Part shown: one piece after another, positions 5,707 to 11,634 of the stretch | How the letters are laid out: each line of letters opens with the position of its first letter | How positions within the stretch are numbered: position 1 is the stretch's first letter | NCBI GenBank assembly: GCA_903891735.1 | Contig: CAITFQ010000070.1 | Span: forward strand, 1-11,634 | DNA from: Candidatus Uhrbacteria bacterium | GTDB taxonomy: Bacteria > Patescibacteriota > Patescibacteriia > UBA9934 | Length of the DNA stretch: 11,634 bases | Direction of reading: 5' to 3' | Program-made: the position numbers and the translations under genes | Notes under the pieces: generated by a model | What the model was told of the DNA's origin: nothing | Database searches by the model: none | What the model saw: only the letters and a program-made list of their open reading frames with translations

Positions 5707-7104
5707 ATGTTTGACGAATCTCCCAACTCTCAACCCCAGCCAACCCCTGAGCCAATCGATCCTTTTGCGGCTGTAAACGATGTACCCGTCGCCGCCGAAC
5801 CAGCCCTGGCCGCCCCAGCTCCCTTAATGTCTCCTTCACCAGAAATAAGCGGGGTCACCGCGCCCCGCCAAAGCTCGGCGCCACATAAAAAATCCCACCT
5901 CAAACTTTTCATCGTCCTCTTCATTTTTATAATTCTCATCGCCGCCGCGGCCGTCGCCGGTTACTTCTACTGGCAAAAAATCCACAGCCCCGAGTACATT
6001 CTGCAAAACGTCGCCACCGCCATGACCAAAGTCGAGAACGCCACCTATTCTCTGGATATCCAAGCCAGCGGCCAATCTTTGCCTACCGGTCAAGATGCCG
6101 GCAAGGGCCCAGTCGACGTCTCAACCCACCTCGTCGTCGACGGCACCAGCACCAAAGCCACCGAGCAAGCCAGCGCTCAGCTCTCTTACACCAGCGACGG
6201 TACTGATCACGGCCCCTTCACTCTCCAAGTCCGCACGCTCGATGATAAAATTTACTTCAACTTAGGCGGTATCACCCCGCCAGCCGATGGCACCACCACC
6301 GGTTTGGCCGCTATTCCTGTGGCTTTCCAAGCAGTTCTCTCTAGTCTGACCAATCAATGGATCAGCTTGGACCTCGCCGACGCTAAGAAACAATTAGCTA
6401 GCAACAAGTCGCTCGACGAACTAAATCAAACTCTGGCCATCAGCGCTGACGACAAAGCCGCCCTTGACCAGGCTTTCTTCACCGCTTTACCAACCATGTT
6501 CACGGACTTCAGCCTCACCTCTACTCATCGTTACAACTTTACCGTCAACAAAGATGGGGTCATTAGCACTCTTAAGGACATTCACGCCAATCATCCCACC
6601 GCTATCAGCGAGCGTGATCTCAGCCGTCTAACCGACGCCTTTAACTCACTCGGCGATATTACTGGTGTTGTCGCGCTTAACAATGACAGCAGTATTCAGA
6701 GCCTCTCTTTCCAGACCACTGTGCAGCCCACCCAGGCACCATTTAAGGACCATTTTACTGGCCCCATCAGCCTCACCGTTTCTCTGTCCCTGTCTAATTT
6801 GAACACCACTACTGACGCTGTTACCCCAGAAAACGCCAGCACCTTCCAGGATGTACTTACCAAGATCATGACTGACCAAGCCGCTAAAACCGCTGCTGAC
6901 AACACCGACGTCGACCACGACGGTCTCACCGCTAAAGAAGAAGCTAAATACGGCACCAGCCCGACCAACCCCGACACTGATGGCGACGGCCACAACGACG
7001 GCGAAGAAGTCAAAAACGGCTACAACCCGCTCGGCGCCGGCAAGCTCGACACTTTGCCTGGTTACATCGATGGCAACGGTACCACCAACGATGCTCTTAA
7101 CTAA
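5707..7104 (+). CDS. Membrane-anchored protein with C-terminal calcium-binding (TSP3-like) repeats
   Basis: The 465-aa product begins with a Pro/Ala/Ser-rich, probably disordered cytoplasmic part (1-60) and has one membrane segment at about 66-88 after a basic HKKSHLK stretch. An extracellular region follows, resembling a beta-rich LppX/LolA-type or sugar-binding fold, but I cannot name it. Near the C-terminus are two thrombospondin type 3-like calcium motifs, DVDHDGLTAKEE (401-412) and DTDGDGHNDGEE (423-434), spaced 22 residues apart. Such repeats usually bind Ca2+ and are common on exported proteins of CPR bacteria. The region between is rich in Thr, Asp and Ala. It is the second gene of the operon, nine bases after the AI-2E stop and nine before the ferredoxin gene, with no SD. 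Confidence 0.85.
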   Translation: MFDESPNSQPQPTPEPIDPFAAVNDVPVAAEPALAAPAPLMSPSPEISGVTAPRQSSAPHKKSHLKLFIVLFIFIILIAAAAVAGYFYWQKIHSPEYILQNVATAMTKVENATYSLDIQASGQSLPTGQDAGKGPVDVSTHLVVDGTSTKATEQASAQLSYTSDGTDHGPFTLQVRTLDDKIYFNLGGITPPADGTTTGLAAIPVAFQAVLSSLTNQWISLDLADAKKQLASNKSLDELNQTLAISADDKAALDQAFFTALPTMFTDFSLTSTHRYNFTVNKDGVISTLKDIHANHPTAISERDLSRLTDAFNSLGDITGVVALNNDSSIQSLSFQTTVQPTQAPFKDHFTGPISLTVSLSLSNLNTTTDAVTPENASTFQDVLTKIMTDQAAKTAADNTDVDHDGLTAKEEAKYGTSPTNPDTDGDGHNDGEEVKNGYNPLGAGKLDTLPGYIDGNGTTNDALN

Positions 7105-7113
7105 GTTGAATCT

Positions 7114-7389
7114 ATGATCCTGGCCGATCACCCGTACCGCAAACTCGTCCTCGTCTGCACCAATAATCGCGAACCAGGTATTAACTGCTGCGCGGGGCGG
7201 GGAGCGGTCGAACTGTTCGAACCCCTCAAAGCTGCCGTCAAAGCACAGTTCACCGACGTCCGCGTCGTCCGCTCCAGCTGCCTCAACAACTGCGACACCG
7301 GCATCTCAGTCGTCATCATGCCGGACAACCTCTGGTTGGGCGAAGTCACGTTGGATGATATCCCTGAACTACTCGCCCAACTAGCTTAG
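7114..7389 (+). CDS. [2Fe-2S] thioredoxin-like ferredoxin-domain protein
   Basis: The 91-aa product matches the small (2Fe-2S) ferredoxin-domain family with a thioredoxin fold. Five cysteines are present: C15 in LVLVCTNNR, C25 and C26 in INCCAGRGA, C56 and C60 in SSCLNNCDTG. The C-x(9 or 10)-C ... C-x(3)-C pattern gives four cluster ligands, with C25 or C26 as the second. The following SVVIMPDNLWLGEV resembles the conserved VxxPDGxWYxxV stretch of the family. The role would be electron transfer in the cytoplasm; no partner enzyme is apparent in the operon. It is the third gene, with 9-nt and 8-nt gaps on its two sides. The first five codons are poorly constrained, but no other start is nearby. 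Confidence 0.88.
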   Translation: MILADHPYRKLVLVCTNNREPGINCCAGRGAVELFEPLKAAVKAQFTDVRVVRSSCLNNCDTGISVVIMPDNLWLGEVTLDDIPELLAQLA

Positions 7390-7397
7390 CTTTTTGT

Positions 7398-8354
7398 ATG
7401 TCAGAAGGTCTTAACTCCAAACGCCACGAAGCCCTCCGTGCCTATCGCGATTCAGCCCATCCTCGCTCTCGGGCTAACATTGAAACTGCAGTTCTCGAAC
7501 GCTATCCGGACGAGCTCGAAAAAACCGCTAAACGAGCCGCCTTCCTCTTCGATTTACCAAAAAACTGTCAGCTCTCCGAAGATGAACTCGACGACGTGCA
7601 GCGCTTTAGCGAATATGTTGGCAAACGGCTCGTTCATCTCGAGCTCTATTCACCATTACTGGCCAGCGATAGTAAGTTGACCCCAGACGGTGCAGTTTTC
7701 CTGCAGGAACATGATTTGACCCATGCTATCGCTCAATATGGAAGACCGGACTCACATTCTGTAATTCCTGAAGGCTTCTTGCTATCAGGCGATGCTTATC
7801 TCAATCCAGCCGCTTTACAAGAAGAGCTCATTGCTACTCTTTGGGGTAAGGGCGACAGCCAGATAAGGAGTATTTTTAAGTCTAAAGGCGGCGGTGCTAT
7901 CATTGCCACTTTGGAAGAAGTTGGTGTCAGCGAGGCGGCCATTAATCTAGTAATGGATACTTTTTACGCCAAAGATAGTAAAACTTTCGCCGGTATCATC
8001 GCCACTCATCACGCCATGACCCGCGAGCTCTTCAGAACTTTAGCCATTCGTACCGCCAACAAAGAAAAACGTGACATCACCCCGTACACGACTCCCAACG
8101 GTCCACTTGACCAAGCCTTCGCCTATATTAAAACTCATCCCGACCCATTATTCATGGAAGTCGCGAAAAATATTTACAATCATGTCGACGATCCCAAAAT
8201 ACTCTTCACCGAGTTCGCCCGCATTTGCGCGCCACTGCTTGAGAGTCTTCGTCACCGCACTCAATACTCCGACGAGGCTCGTCTTAAGCGCTGGGAGGAC
8301 CAGCAGGCTGCCAGAGCTGCCTTACAAGGCCTGGCTATTCAATCAGACATTTAA
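7398..8354 (+). CDS. Conserved-looking hypothetical protein, 318 aa
   Basis: I do not recognise the family. The protein is soluble, without signal peptide or membrane segments, and appears mostly helical. The first 90 residues are charged and helix-rich (KRHEALRAYRDSAHPRSRANIE, then SEDELDDVQRFSEYVGKRL). The centre holds a glycine patch KSKGGGAII (161-169) and a histidine pair in FAGIIATHHAMTRELFRTL (197-215). The C-terminus is a basic-acidic helix (about 285-312). No catalytic signature is evident. The coding potential is good: it is long, fills the operon gap exactly (8 nt before and after), and uses the same AT-tolerant codon mix as its neighbours, somewhat lower in GC than the genes on either side. 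Confidence 0.8.
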   Translation: MSEGLNSKRHEALRAYRDSAHPRSRANIETAVLERYPDELEKTAKRAAFLFDLPKNCQLSEDELDDVQRFSEYVGKRLVHLELYSPLLASDSKLTPDGAVFLQEHDLTHAIAQYGRPDSHSVIPEGFLLSGDAYLNPAALQEELIATLWGKGDSQIRSIFKSKGGGAIIATLEEVGVSEAAINLVMDTFYAKDSKTFAGIIATHHAMTRELFRTLAIRTANKEKRDITPYTTPNGPLDQAFAYIKTHPDPLFMEVAKNIYNHVDDPKILFTEFARICAPLLESLRHRTQYSDEARLKRWEDQQAARAALQGLAIQSDI

Positions 8355-8362
8355 ACTTTATT

Positions 8363-8650
8363 ATGGACCGTCCTCGCTTCGAATCCCTCATGTCCGCCGG
8401 CGATATCAACGAAGTCTTCGGTGACAAAGAAGTTTTAGCCGACATCACTCGTTGGGAGGGACTCCAGTCCCAAGTCGACGGGGAACTGGCCGACTTAGCC
8501 GCCAAACTCAAATCCGCCGACTCGCTCGATGATCGCGAACGTTTTCTCGAGCAACTTACTCTCCTCCGCGACCTCACCCAAACTCTCCGCACCGCCATGC
8601 GCCAAACTTTAAACCAATACTCCAGGACCAGCGGCAAGAAGACTAAATAA
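8363..8650 (+). CDS. Small coiled-coil hypothetical protein, 95 aa
   Basis: I do not recognise the family. The 95-aa product is acidic to neutral, with a long amphipathic helix from about residue 30 to 85 whose leucines recur at heptad-like spacing (GELADLAAKLKSADSLDD, then LEQLTLLRDLTQTLRTAM). The C-terminus is basic (SGKKTK). It could oligomerise or bind the 318-aa protein encoded just upstream, 8 nt away, but this is only suggested by position. It is the last gene of the five-gene operon and is followed by a hairpin with T-rich sequence. Confidence 0.75.
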   Translation: MDRPRFESLMSAGDINEVFGDKEVLADITRWEGLQSQVDGELADLAAKLKSADSLDDRERFLEQLTLLRDLTQTLRTAMRQTLNQYSRTSGKKTK

Positions 8651-8660
8651 TATCCCGGAC

Positions 8661-8696
8661 TAGACGAGAAATCTCGTTTATGTTAGCTTTTTATTC
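8661..8696 (+). terminator. Probable terminator of the five-gene operon
   Basis: TAGACGAGA (8661-8669) pairs with TCTCGTTTA (8672-8680) across a tight loop; in practice loop AAAT with a shorter stem. GCTTTTTATT follows about 7 nt later. The T-run is displaced from the stem, so it may be a weak terminator. Confidence 0.5.
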
Positions 8697-8726
8697 GTTC
8701 CGTCACCACCCCTACCAGGAGCCCCA

Positions 8727-9548
8727 ATGTCCGACACCTACTTGACCCCCTTCACCGCCTACCTCAACCGCACCAACGAGAAGAAGCTCTTCGACCGCTG
8801 GTTCCGTGACCACTTTGACCTCTTCCAGGCCAGCCTGATCAAGGATCGGGCCGTGCGCATCCTGGACCTCGGTTGCGGCGAAGGCACCACCGCCCGCCTG
8901 CTCTTCCAGGCCCTGGCCGACCGCGGGCAGACCTTCATCTACACCGGCGTCGAACCCTCTGCCCAGCAGATCAGCCGCTTCCGCGACAACCTCGAGCCTG
9001 TCTGGCAACCCAGCGTCAGGCTGGCCCAGTCCGCCTTCGAGGACTACGCCACACAGCAGCCGTTCGACCTGGTCATCGCCTACCACTCGCTCTACTACGC
9101 TCCCGACCTGACCGCGGCCATCCGTCGCCTCCTCAGCCTGGCACCCGAAGTCATCATCGGTCACCACGGCTTCCGCGGCATCAACGAGATCCAGTTGGCC
9201 TGTCGCCAGCACGTCATCGCCACCAACAACATCATCTCGACCGACGTCGACGTGGAGCAAGTGCTGCTCAAGCTGAACCAGGCGGGCGAGCTCGGCCGGC
9301 GCGAGTGCGAGCGTTACTCGTTCACCGCGACCATTCACTTCCGGGATCTGCGTCATGAAGAGTGGCATCATCTGACCGCCTTTTTCCTCAACCGGGCGTC
9401 TGCAACCGTCACTGCCGACATGCGCGAACTGGTCGGCGATTTCATCGAAGATCACTGCTCCTCACCGCGCTACGAGCTGGCCCACGACGTCGCCATCAGC
9501 ATCATCACGGATCGCCACATCCCGAGCACACGCCGCCATCCAGTCTAG
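8727..9548 (+). CDS. Class I SAM-dependent methyltransferase
   Basis: The 273-aa product has a Rossmann-type methyltransferase core. Motif I is ILDLGCGEG (45-53), binding the SAM methionine part. The acidic end of strand 2 is E76 in YTGVEPSA, which would hold the ribose hydroxyls. Strand 4 is FDLVIAYHSLYYAPD (113-127). The N-terminal 40 residues (YLNRTNEKKLFDRWF) form a helical cap and the C-terminal 130 residues are variable, so the substrate cannot be predicted. The YHSLYY..D loop resembles small-molecule N-methyltransferases, which is only a hint. Unlike the genes before it, this one has a clear AGGAG (8717-8721) five bases before the ATG, and its codons are more GC-rich, with frequent CTG. 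It is followed by a strong terminator. A foreign origin is likely. Confidence 0.9.
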   Translation: MSDTYLTPFTAYLNRTNEKKLFDRWFRDHFDLFQASLIKDRAVRILDLGCGEGTTARLLFQALADRGQTFIYTGVEPSAQQISRFRDNLEPVWQPSVRLAQSAFEDYATQQPFDLVIAYHSLYYAPDLTAAIRRLLSLAPEVIIGHHGFRGINEIQLACRQHVIATNNIISTDVDVEQVLLKLNQAGELGRRECERYSFTATIHFRDLRHEEWHHLTAFFLNRASATVTADMRELVGDFIEDHCSSPRYELAHDVAISIITDRHIPSTRRHPV

Positions 9549-9553
9549 CGTCT

Positions 9554-9610
9554 CACCCGTTTGAGCAAGAACCACCCGTCTGGGTTCTGCTCGGGCGGGT
9601 GTTTCTTTTT
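9554..9610 (+). terminator. Strong long-hairpin terminator after the methyltransferase
   Basis: The hairpin is built from three stacked stems: CACCCG (9554-9559) with CGGGTG (9596-9601); GAGC (9563-9566) with GCTC (9589-9592); and AGAACC (9568-9573) with GGTTCT (9583-9588). It is followed by TTTCTTTTT (9602-9610). This gives about 16 bp with only a small internal loop and one bulge. Confidence 0.85.
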
Positions 9611-9635
9611 ACTTCGCTTACTCCCATAACGACAG

Positions 9636-9664
9636 AAGTCCCGGACTCGAGGAGTCCGGGACTT
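9636..9664 (-). terminator. Perfect 13-bp hairpin downstream of the 261-aa gene
   Basis: AAGTCCCGGACTC (9636-9648) pairs perfectly with GAGTCCGGGACTT (9652-9664) around GAG. It lies 29 bases past the stop of the minus-strand gene. No real U-tract follows on either strand, so it may be an mRNA-stabilising 3' end or a factor-assisted terminator rather than a classical one. Confidence 0.5.
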
Positions 9665-9693
9665 GAGGCACGCCGCTTGGCGCGAGAGGGGAG

Positions 9694-10479
9694 CTACCTG
9701 ATCCTGGCGTCGCGGGCGATCCCCACGCCTTGTGCGGCGCGGCGGCGCGGATCCCAGTTCCAGCTGAGCACGACTAGTCCCGGCTGGCCGTTCATCGGCG
9801 GGAACACTTCCCAGCGCAGCACGTCGTTCCACTTGTCGTTGCCCGAGGGGGAATAGAGTGCCCCAGCGCAGTCGACGAGCATCATACCGAAGCTGGCAGC
9901 GCTCGGCGGTTGCCCACCCTTGCGTGCGGTGATCCGCGCCACGTGGTGCAGGTACTGGGTGATCAGGTACAACGCCCCGGCCGGCTCGAGGAAGCGCGTC
10001 CCGTCAATCGGGAAGTTGGCCCGCCACGTTTGGGCCGACACTCCGACGTTCAGGCCACCAAGCTCGAAGTGCACCGGCACCAGCTGGTCACCAGATCCGG
10101 TGAAGAGGGCGACGCGTTCCCGTTCAGGCAGCAGCTTGTAGTGCGCCGGGTCGAAGAAGCAGTCGTCGCTGATGGCCAGGTCGAAACCCAGGCCACGCAG
10201 TATCACCTGGCAGTCTTCGAGCGCCGTGTTGATCAGTCGCTCTGGGTCGCGGGCCTGCTCTTGGCTGTAGGTCGGCAACAGGCCGACGCCGTCCCAGCTG
10301 GTCGGTACAGCCGGGTTGAATGCTGGCAGCGGCAGCCTGCCGTCATGCGCGCCAGCCAGCAGGTACTTGCCGAGCCCCAGCCCTTGCTGGTCGAGCTTGA
10401 GTTGGCCGATGGTGCTGTGCTTGTAGTAGACACTCCGGCTGTAGTTGGTGAGCGCGAACTTGTGCGGATTAGGTGCCAT
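9694..10479 (-). CDS. Unrecognised 261-aa protein of the SD-bearing cassette
   Basis: I do not recognise the family. The frame is open up to 10563, but the start at 10477-10479 is chosen because AAGGAGG (10486-10492) lies six bases before it, an almost perfect SD; the extra 28 codons upstream look non-coding. The product begins MAPNPHKFALTNYSRSVYY and has no signal peptide or membrane segment. It is rich in Gly, Pro and aromatics, with notable stretches FFDPAHYKLLPERER (about 131-145), VHFELGGLNVGVSAQTW and the tryptophan-rich NDVLRWEVFPPMNG...LSWNWDPRRR near the end. No catalytic motif is clear. The gene converges on the methyltransferase and diverges from the 122-aa gene; all three share GC-rich codon use and SD starts. 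Confidence 0.75.
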   Translation of the reverse strand: MAPNPHKFALTNYSRSVYYKHSTIGQLKLDQQGLGLGKYLLAGAHDGRLPLPAFNPAVPTSWDGVGLLPTYSQEQARDPERLINTALEDCQVILRGLGFDLAISDDCFFDPAHYKLLPERERVALFTGSGDQLVPVHFELGGLNVGVSAQTWRANFPIDGTRFLEPAGALYLITQYLHHVARITARKGGQPPSAASFGMMLVDCAGALYSPSGNDKWNDVLRWEVFPPMNGQPGLVVLSWNWDPRRRAAQGVGIARDARIR

Positions 10480-10485
10480 CGAGAA

Positions 10486-10492
10486 CCTCCTT
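10486..10492 (-). promoter_or_regulatory. Strong Shine-Dalgarno that fixes the start at 10479
   Basis: AAGGAGG on the minus strand lies six bases before the ATG. It is the best SD in the window and contradicts the longer start at 10563. A TATAAC (10497-10502) just upstream is too close to give a leader holding this SD. Confidence 0.8.
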
Positions 10493-10652
10493 TTGTTATA
10501 GGACTCGACCGATAATCTTAGCAAATAACCAAACAAATGTCCAATCTGCGCCTCGTCGCACATTGACTTAAAAGTCCAAATATAGTAGTCTTATTTGTCG
10601 CAAGACACCCTCCGGCAGGGCCAGCCGCTAGCTTCATACTCAGGAGTTTCTC

Positions 10653-11021
10653 ATGCCCAATCCTCAATCGACCGTCGTTCAGTGGTGGAGCCTCAACCGC
10701 CAAGGCCAACTCGCCGATCCTCAGCTCTTCGCTGACCGGCCATCCGACGCACCGCCGCCCAAGAATGGCAGTCTCTACACCCCGAACTTCCTAGTCGACG
10801 ATGAACTGCCGGGAACGCACCTGCACTACCGCGATGGACACATCATCGGCATCCACGGTGAGGCGGATCTCGTGCACCTCCAGCTGACGCTGGCCTTCTG
10901 CCTGAAGCACGAAGCGTACATCATCAACGCGCTCCGGCCGATTGAGTTCGACATCCCGCTGGCCGACGTGCTGCTGTTCCTCAGCACCTCCGAGCCGTGG
11001 CTCCATCCTCGCCCCGTGTGA
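10653..11021 (+). CDS. Unrecognised 122-aa protein of the SD-bearing cassette
   Basis: I do not recognise the family. The 122-aa product has no signal peptide and no clear membrane segment, although the region IPLADVLLFLSTSE is hydrophobic. It starts MPNPQSTVVQWWSLNRQGQ, contains a proline patch SDAPPPKNG (about 31-39), a HLHYRDGHIIGIHGEADLVHLQLTLAF core (about 56-82) that could form beta hairpins with several histidines, and ends WLHPRPV. Start choice is firm: AGGAG (10642-10646) stands six bases before the ATG. It is divergent from the 261-aa gene across 173 bp and is followed by its own long hairpin terminator. GC-rich codons match the methyltransferase and the 261-aa gene, not the flanking operons. 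Confidence 0.72.
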   Translation: MPNPQSTVVQWWSLNRQGQLADPQLFADRPSDAPPPKNGSLYTPNFLVDDELPGTHLHYRDGHIIGIHGEADLVHLQLTLAFCLKHEAYIINALRPIEFDIPLADVLLFLSTSEPWLHPRPV

Positions 11022-11079
11022 GACGACAAGCCCCCTCTACTGGGAGCGCCCGTCGTTCTCAGCACGGGGTTTGTTGTTT
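11021..11079 (+). terminator. Long-stem terminator after the 122-aa gene
   Basis: AGACGACAAGCCCC (from 11021, the last base of the stop codon) can pair with GGGGTTTGTTGTTT (11066-11079): 14 pairs including a few G-U, enclosing about 30 nt that include a small GGG..CCC hairpin. The T-rich descending arm serves as the U-tract. Confidence 0.55.
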
Positions 11080-11094
11080 ATCCACAAAATAATT

Positions 11095-11124
11095 TTGACG
11101 AATTAAAAATTATGATACGATAAT
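11095..11124 (+). promoter_or_regulatory. Promoter of the 80-aa coiled-coil gene
   Basis: TTGACG (11095-11100) and GATAAT (11119-11124) are 18 bp apart, each one mismatch from consensus, in a strongly AT-rich stretch that contrasts with the GC-rich sequence before it. The leader would be about 42 nt, pyrimidine-rich, with no SD. Confidence 0.65.
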
Positions 11125-11173
11125 CTCATCCCCAGCAACTACTCCCCACCTAATTCATTTTTGTTACCAAACT

Positions 11174-11416
11174 ATGTTGAACAAAAACGACCAGGTGGTA
11201 ATCGCCACCATTGTTAAGGAAATCGTGACTGACATCGTCGAGCAAAACAACCACCTACTTAAACGAGATATGCGTGACGAAATTCACAGCGCTACTCGTG
11301 CCATGAAACGAGAAATCGTTACTGAGATTGCCGAACTCCTCGATCACTCGGTTCTCCCACAAATCACTGACCTAGAATCCGAAGTGACACGCCTCAAGGT
11401 CAAGGTCGGTGTCTAG
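11174..11416 (+). CDS. Small coiled-coil hypothetical protein, 80 aa
   Basis: I do not recognise a named family. The 80-aa product is almost entirely helical and highly charged, with hydrophobic residues at 3-4 residue spacing along its full length (VVIATIVKEIVTDIVEQNNHLLKRDM, then MKREIVTEIAELLDHSVLP, then ITDLESEVTRLKVKVGV). A proline near residue 57 probably divides two coiled-coil segments. Short proteins of this kind are frequent in CPR genomes and their function is unknown. It has a good promoter, no SD, and AT-richer codons like the backbone genes, so it marks the right end of the SD-bearing cassette. A bidirectional terminator follows. Confidence 0.78.
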   Translation: MLNKNDQVVIATIVKEIVTDIVEQNNHLLKRDMRDEIHSATRAMKREIVTEIAELLDHSVLPQITDLESEVTRLKVKVGV

Positions 11417-11487
11417 CAGGGGAGTCGGCCTCGCCTCTCACCTCGTCGCAACTAAGGTTCGGGCTGGCCACAGGCAGGTGCTCTGTC

Positions 11488-11533
11488 GTCACCAGAAAAA
11501 GCACCCGCCGAAGCGAGTGCTTTTTCTGGTGAC
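11488..11533. terminator. Very long bidirectional terminator overlapping the tRNA-Glu 3' end
   Basis: GTCACCAGAAAAAGCAC (11488-11504) pairs perfectly with its complement at 11517-11533 (17 bp). The stem is continued by CGC (11506-11508) with GCG (11513-11515) around a CGAA tetraloop, with one C-A mismatch. Both strands have T-runs within the descending arm. The right arm includes the last seven bases of the tRNA gene on the minus strand. Confidence 0.88.
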
Positions 11534-11601
11534 TCCAGGGGGAGTCGAACCCCCGTTACAGGCTTGAAAAGCCCGTGTCCTAACCATTAGACGATGGAGC
11601 C
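11527..11601 (-). tRNA. tRNA-Glu (anticodon UUC)
   Basis: Read on the minus strand the gene folds into a full cloverleaf. The acceptor stem is GGCTCCA with TGGAGTC; the D arm is GTC...GAC with AATGGTTAG in the loop. The anticodon stem CGGGC/GCCTG holds the loop TTTTCAA, which gives anticodon TTC for glutamate. A 5-base variable region and the T arm GGGGG-TTCGACT-CCCCC follow. Discriminator A and the terminal CCA are encoded in the DNA. The promoter must lie beyond the window; only a small palindrome, GGTCAGTGCTGACC (11607-11620), is seen upstream. Downstream it runs at once into the long terminator. Confidence 0.97.
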
Positions 11602-11634
11602 GTGTCGGTCAGTGCTGACCAAATGTGCGGGTAA

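Noticed and set aside
8712..9455. Long open frame on the minus strand opposite the methyltransferase (247 codons)
   Set aside because: The sense strand encodes a clear SAM methyltransferase with motif I and an SD. The opposite frame is a composition shadow, rich in Val, Gly, Glu and Asp repeats, without family features.
9362..10515. Plus-strand open frames over the end of the methyltransferase and opposite the 261-aa gene
   Set aside because: GC-rich shadow frames with no SD or motif. They cross the strong terminator at 9554-9610 or lie opposite a better-supported gene.
10480..10563. N-terminal 28-codon extension of the 261-aa minus-strand gene
   Set aside because: A near-perfect SD precedes the internal ATG at 10479, and the extra codons fall in AT-rich intergenic sequence with promoter-like character.
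11488..11533. Phage or integrative-element attachment site at tRNA-Glu
   Set aside because: The repeated tRNA end is inverted, not direct, and fits a terminator stem. No integrase is present in the window.
1..11634. CRISPR array, insertion sequence or toxin-antitoxin pair
   Set aside because: No regularly spaced repeats, transposase motifs or recognisable toxin/antitoxin folds were seen.

Overview
The window looks like a chromosomal segment of a Candidate Phyla Radiation / Patescibacteria-type bacterium, or a similar small-genome lineage. This is an inference. It rests on the gene mix (a VanW-family wall protein, an RRM-type small RNA-binding protein, an AI-2E family exporter, a membrane-anchored protein with DxDxDG calcium repeats, small coiled-coil proteins), on very tight gene packing, and on the almost complete lack of Shine-Dalgarno (SD) sequences before the backbone genes. 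The GC content is moderate and no 16S or other marker is present, so the assignment stays provisional.

Left part (1-4188). Two strong extended -10 promoters on the minus strand drive an RNA that leaves the window at base 1. Divergent from them is clpP (251-841, +), which ends at an intrinsic terminator. The next ~190 bases hold no gene but can fold into a long rod closed by a perfect 12-bp stem, and they end at a second terminator; this is a candidate structured RNA. A minus-strand operon follows, in transcription order: a 7-TM membrane protein (4188-3448), an Hsp20 chaperone (3446-3087) and a VanW-family protein (3085-1130). Both gene junctions have the same stop-start arrangement, TAGTATG.

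Middle part (4189-8691). A symmetric, probably bidirectional promoter lies before the RRM gene (4310-4567, +), whose 5' leader carries a 12-bp stem-loop. The RRM terminator runs directly into an extended -10 promoter for a five-gene operon (4627-8650): AI-2E transporter, membrane-anchored calcium-repeat protein, [2Fe-2S] thioredoxin-like ferredoxin, an unrecognised 318-aa protein and a 95-aa coiled-coil protein. The gaps between these genes are all 8-9 nt, mostly pyrimidine-rich, and lack SD motifs.

Right part (8700-11634). Three genes differ from the rest: a SAM methyltransferase (8727-9548, +), an unrecognised 261-aa protein (10479-9694, -) and an unrecognised 122-aa protein (10653-11021, +). 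Each has a clear SD at 5-6 nt, more GC-rich codon choice, its own strong hairpin downstream, and wide intergenic space. They look like an acquired cassette. Backbone style returns with an SD-less coiled-coil gene (11174-11416, +), a very long bidirectional terminator, and a tRNA-Glu(UUC) gene on the minus strand whose own 3' end forms part of that terminator stem.
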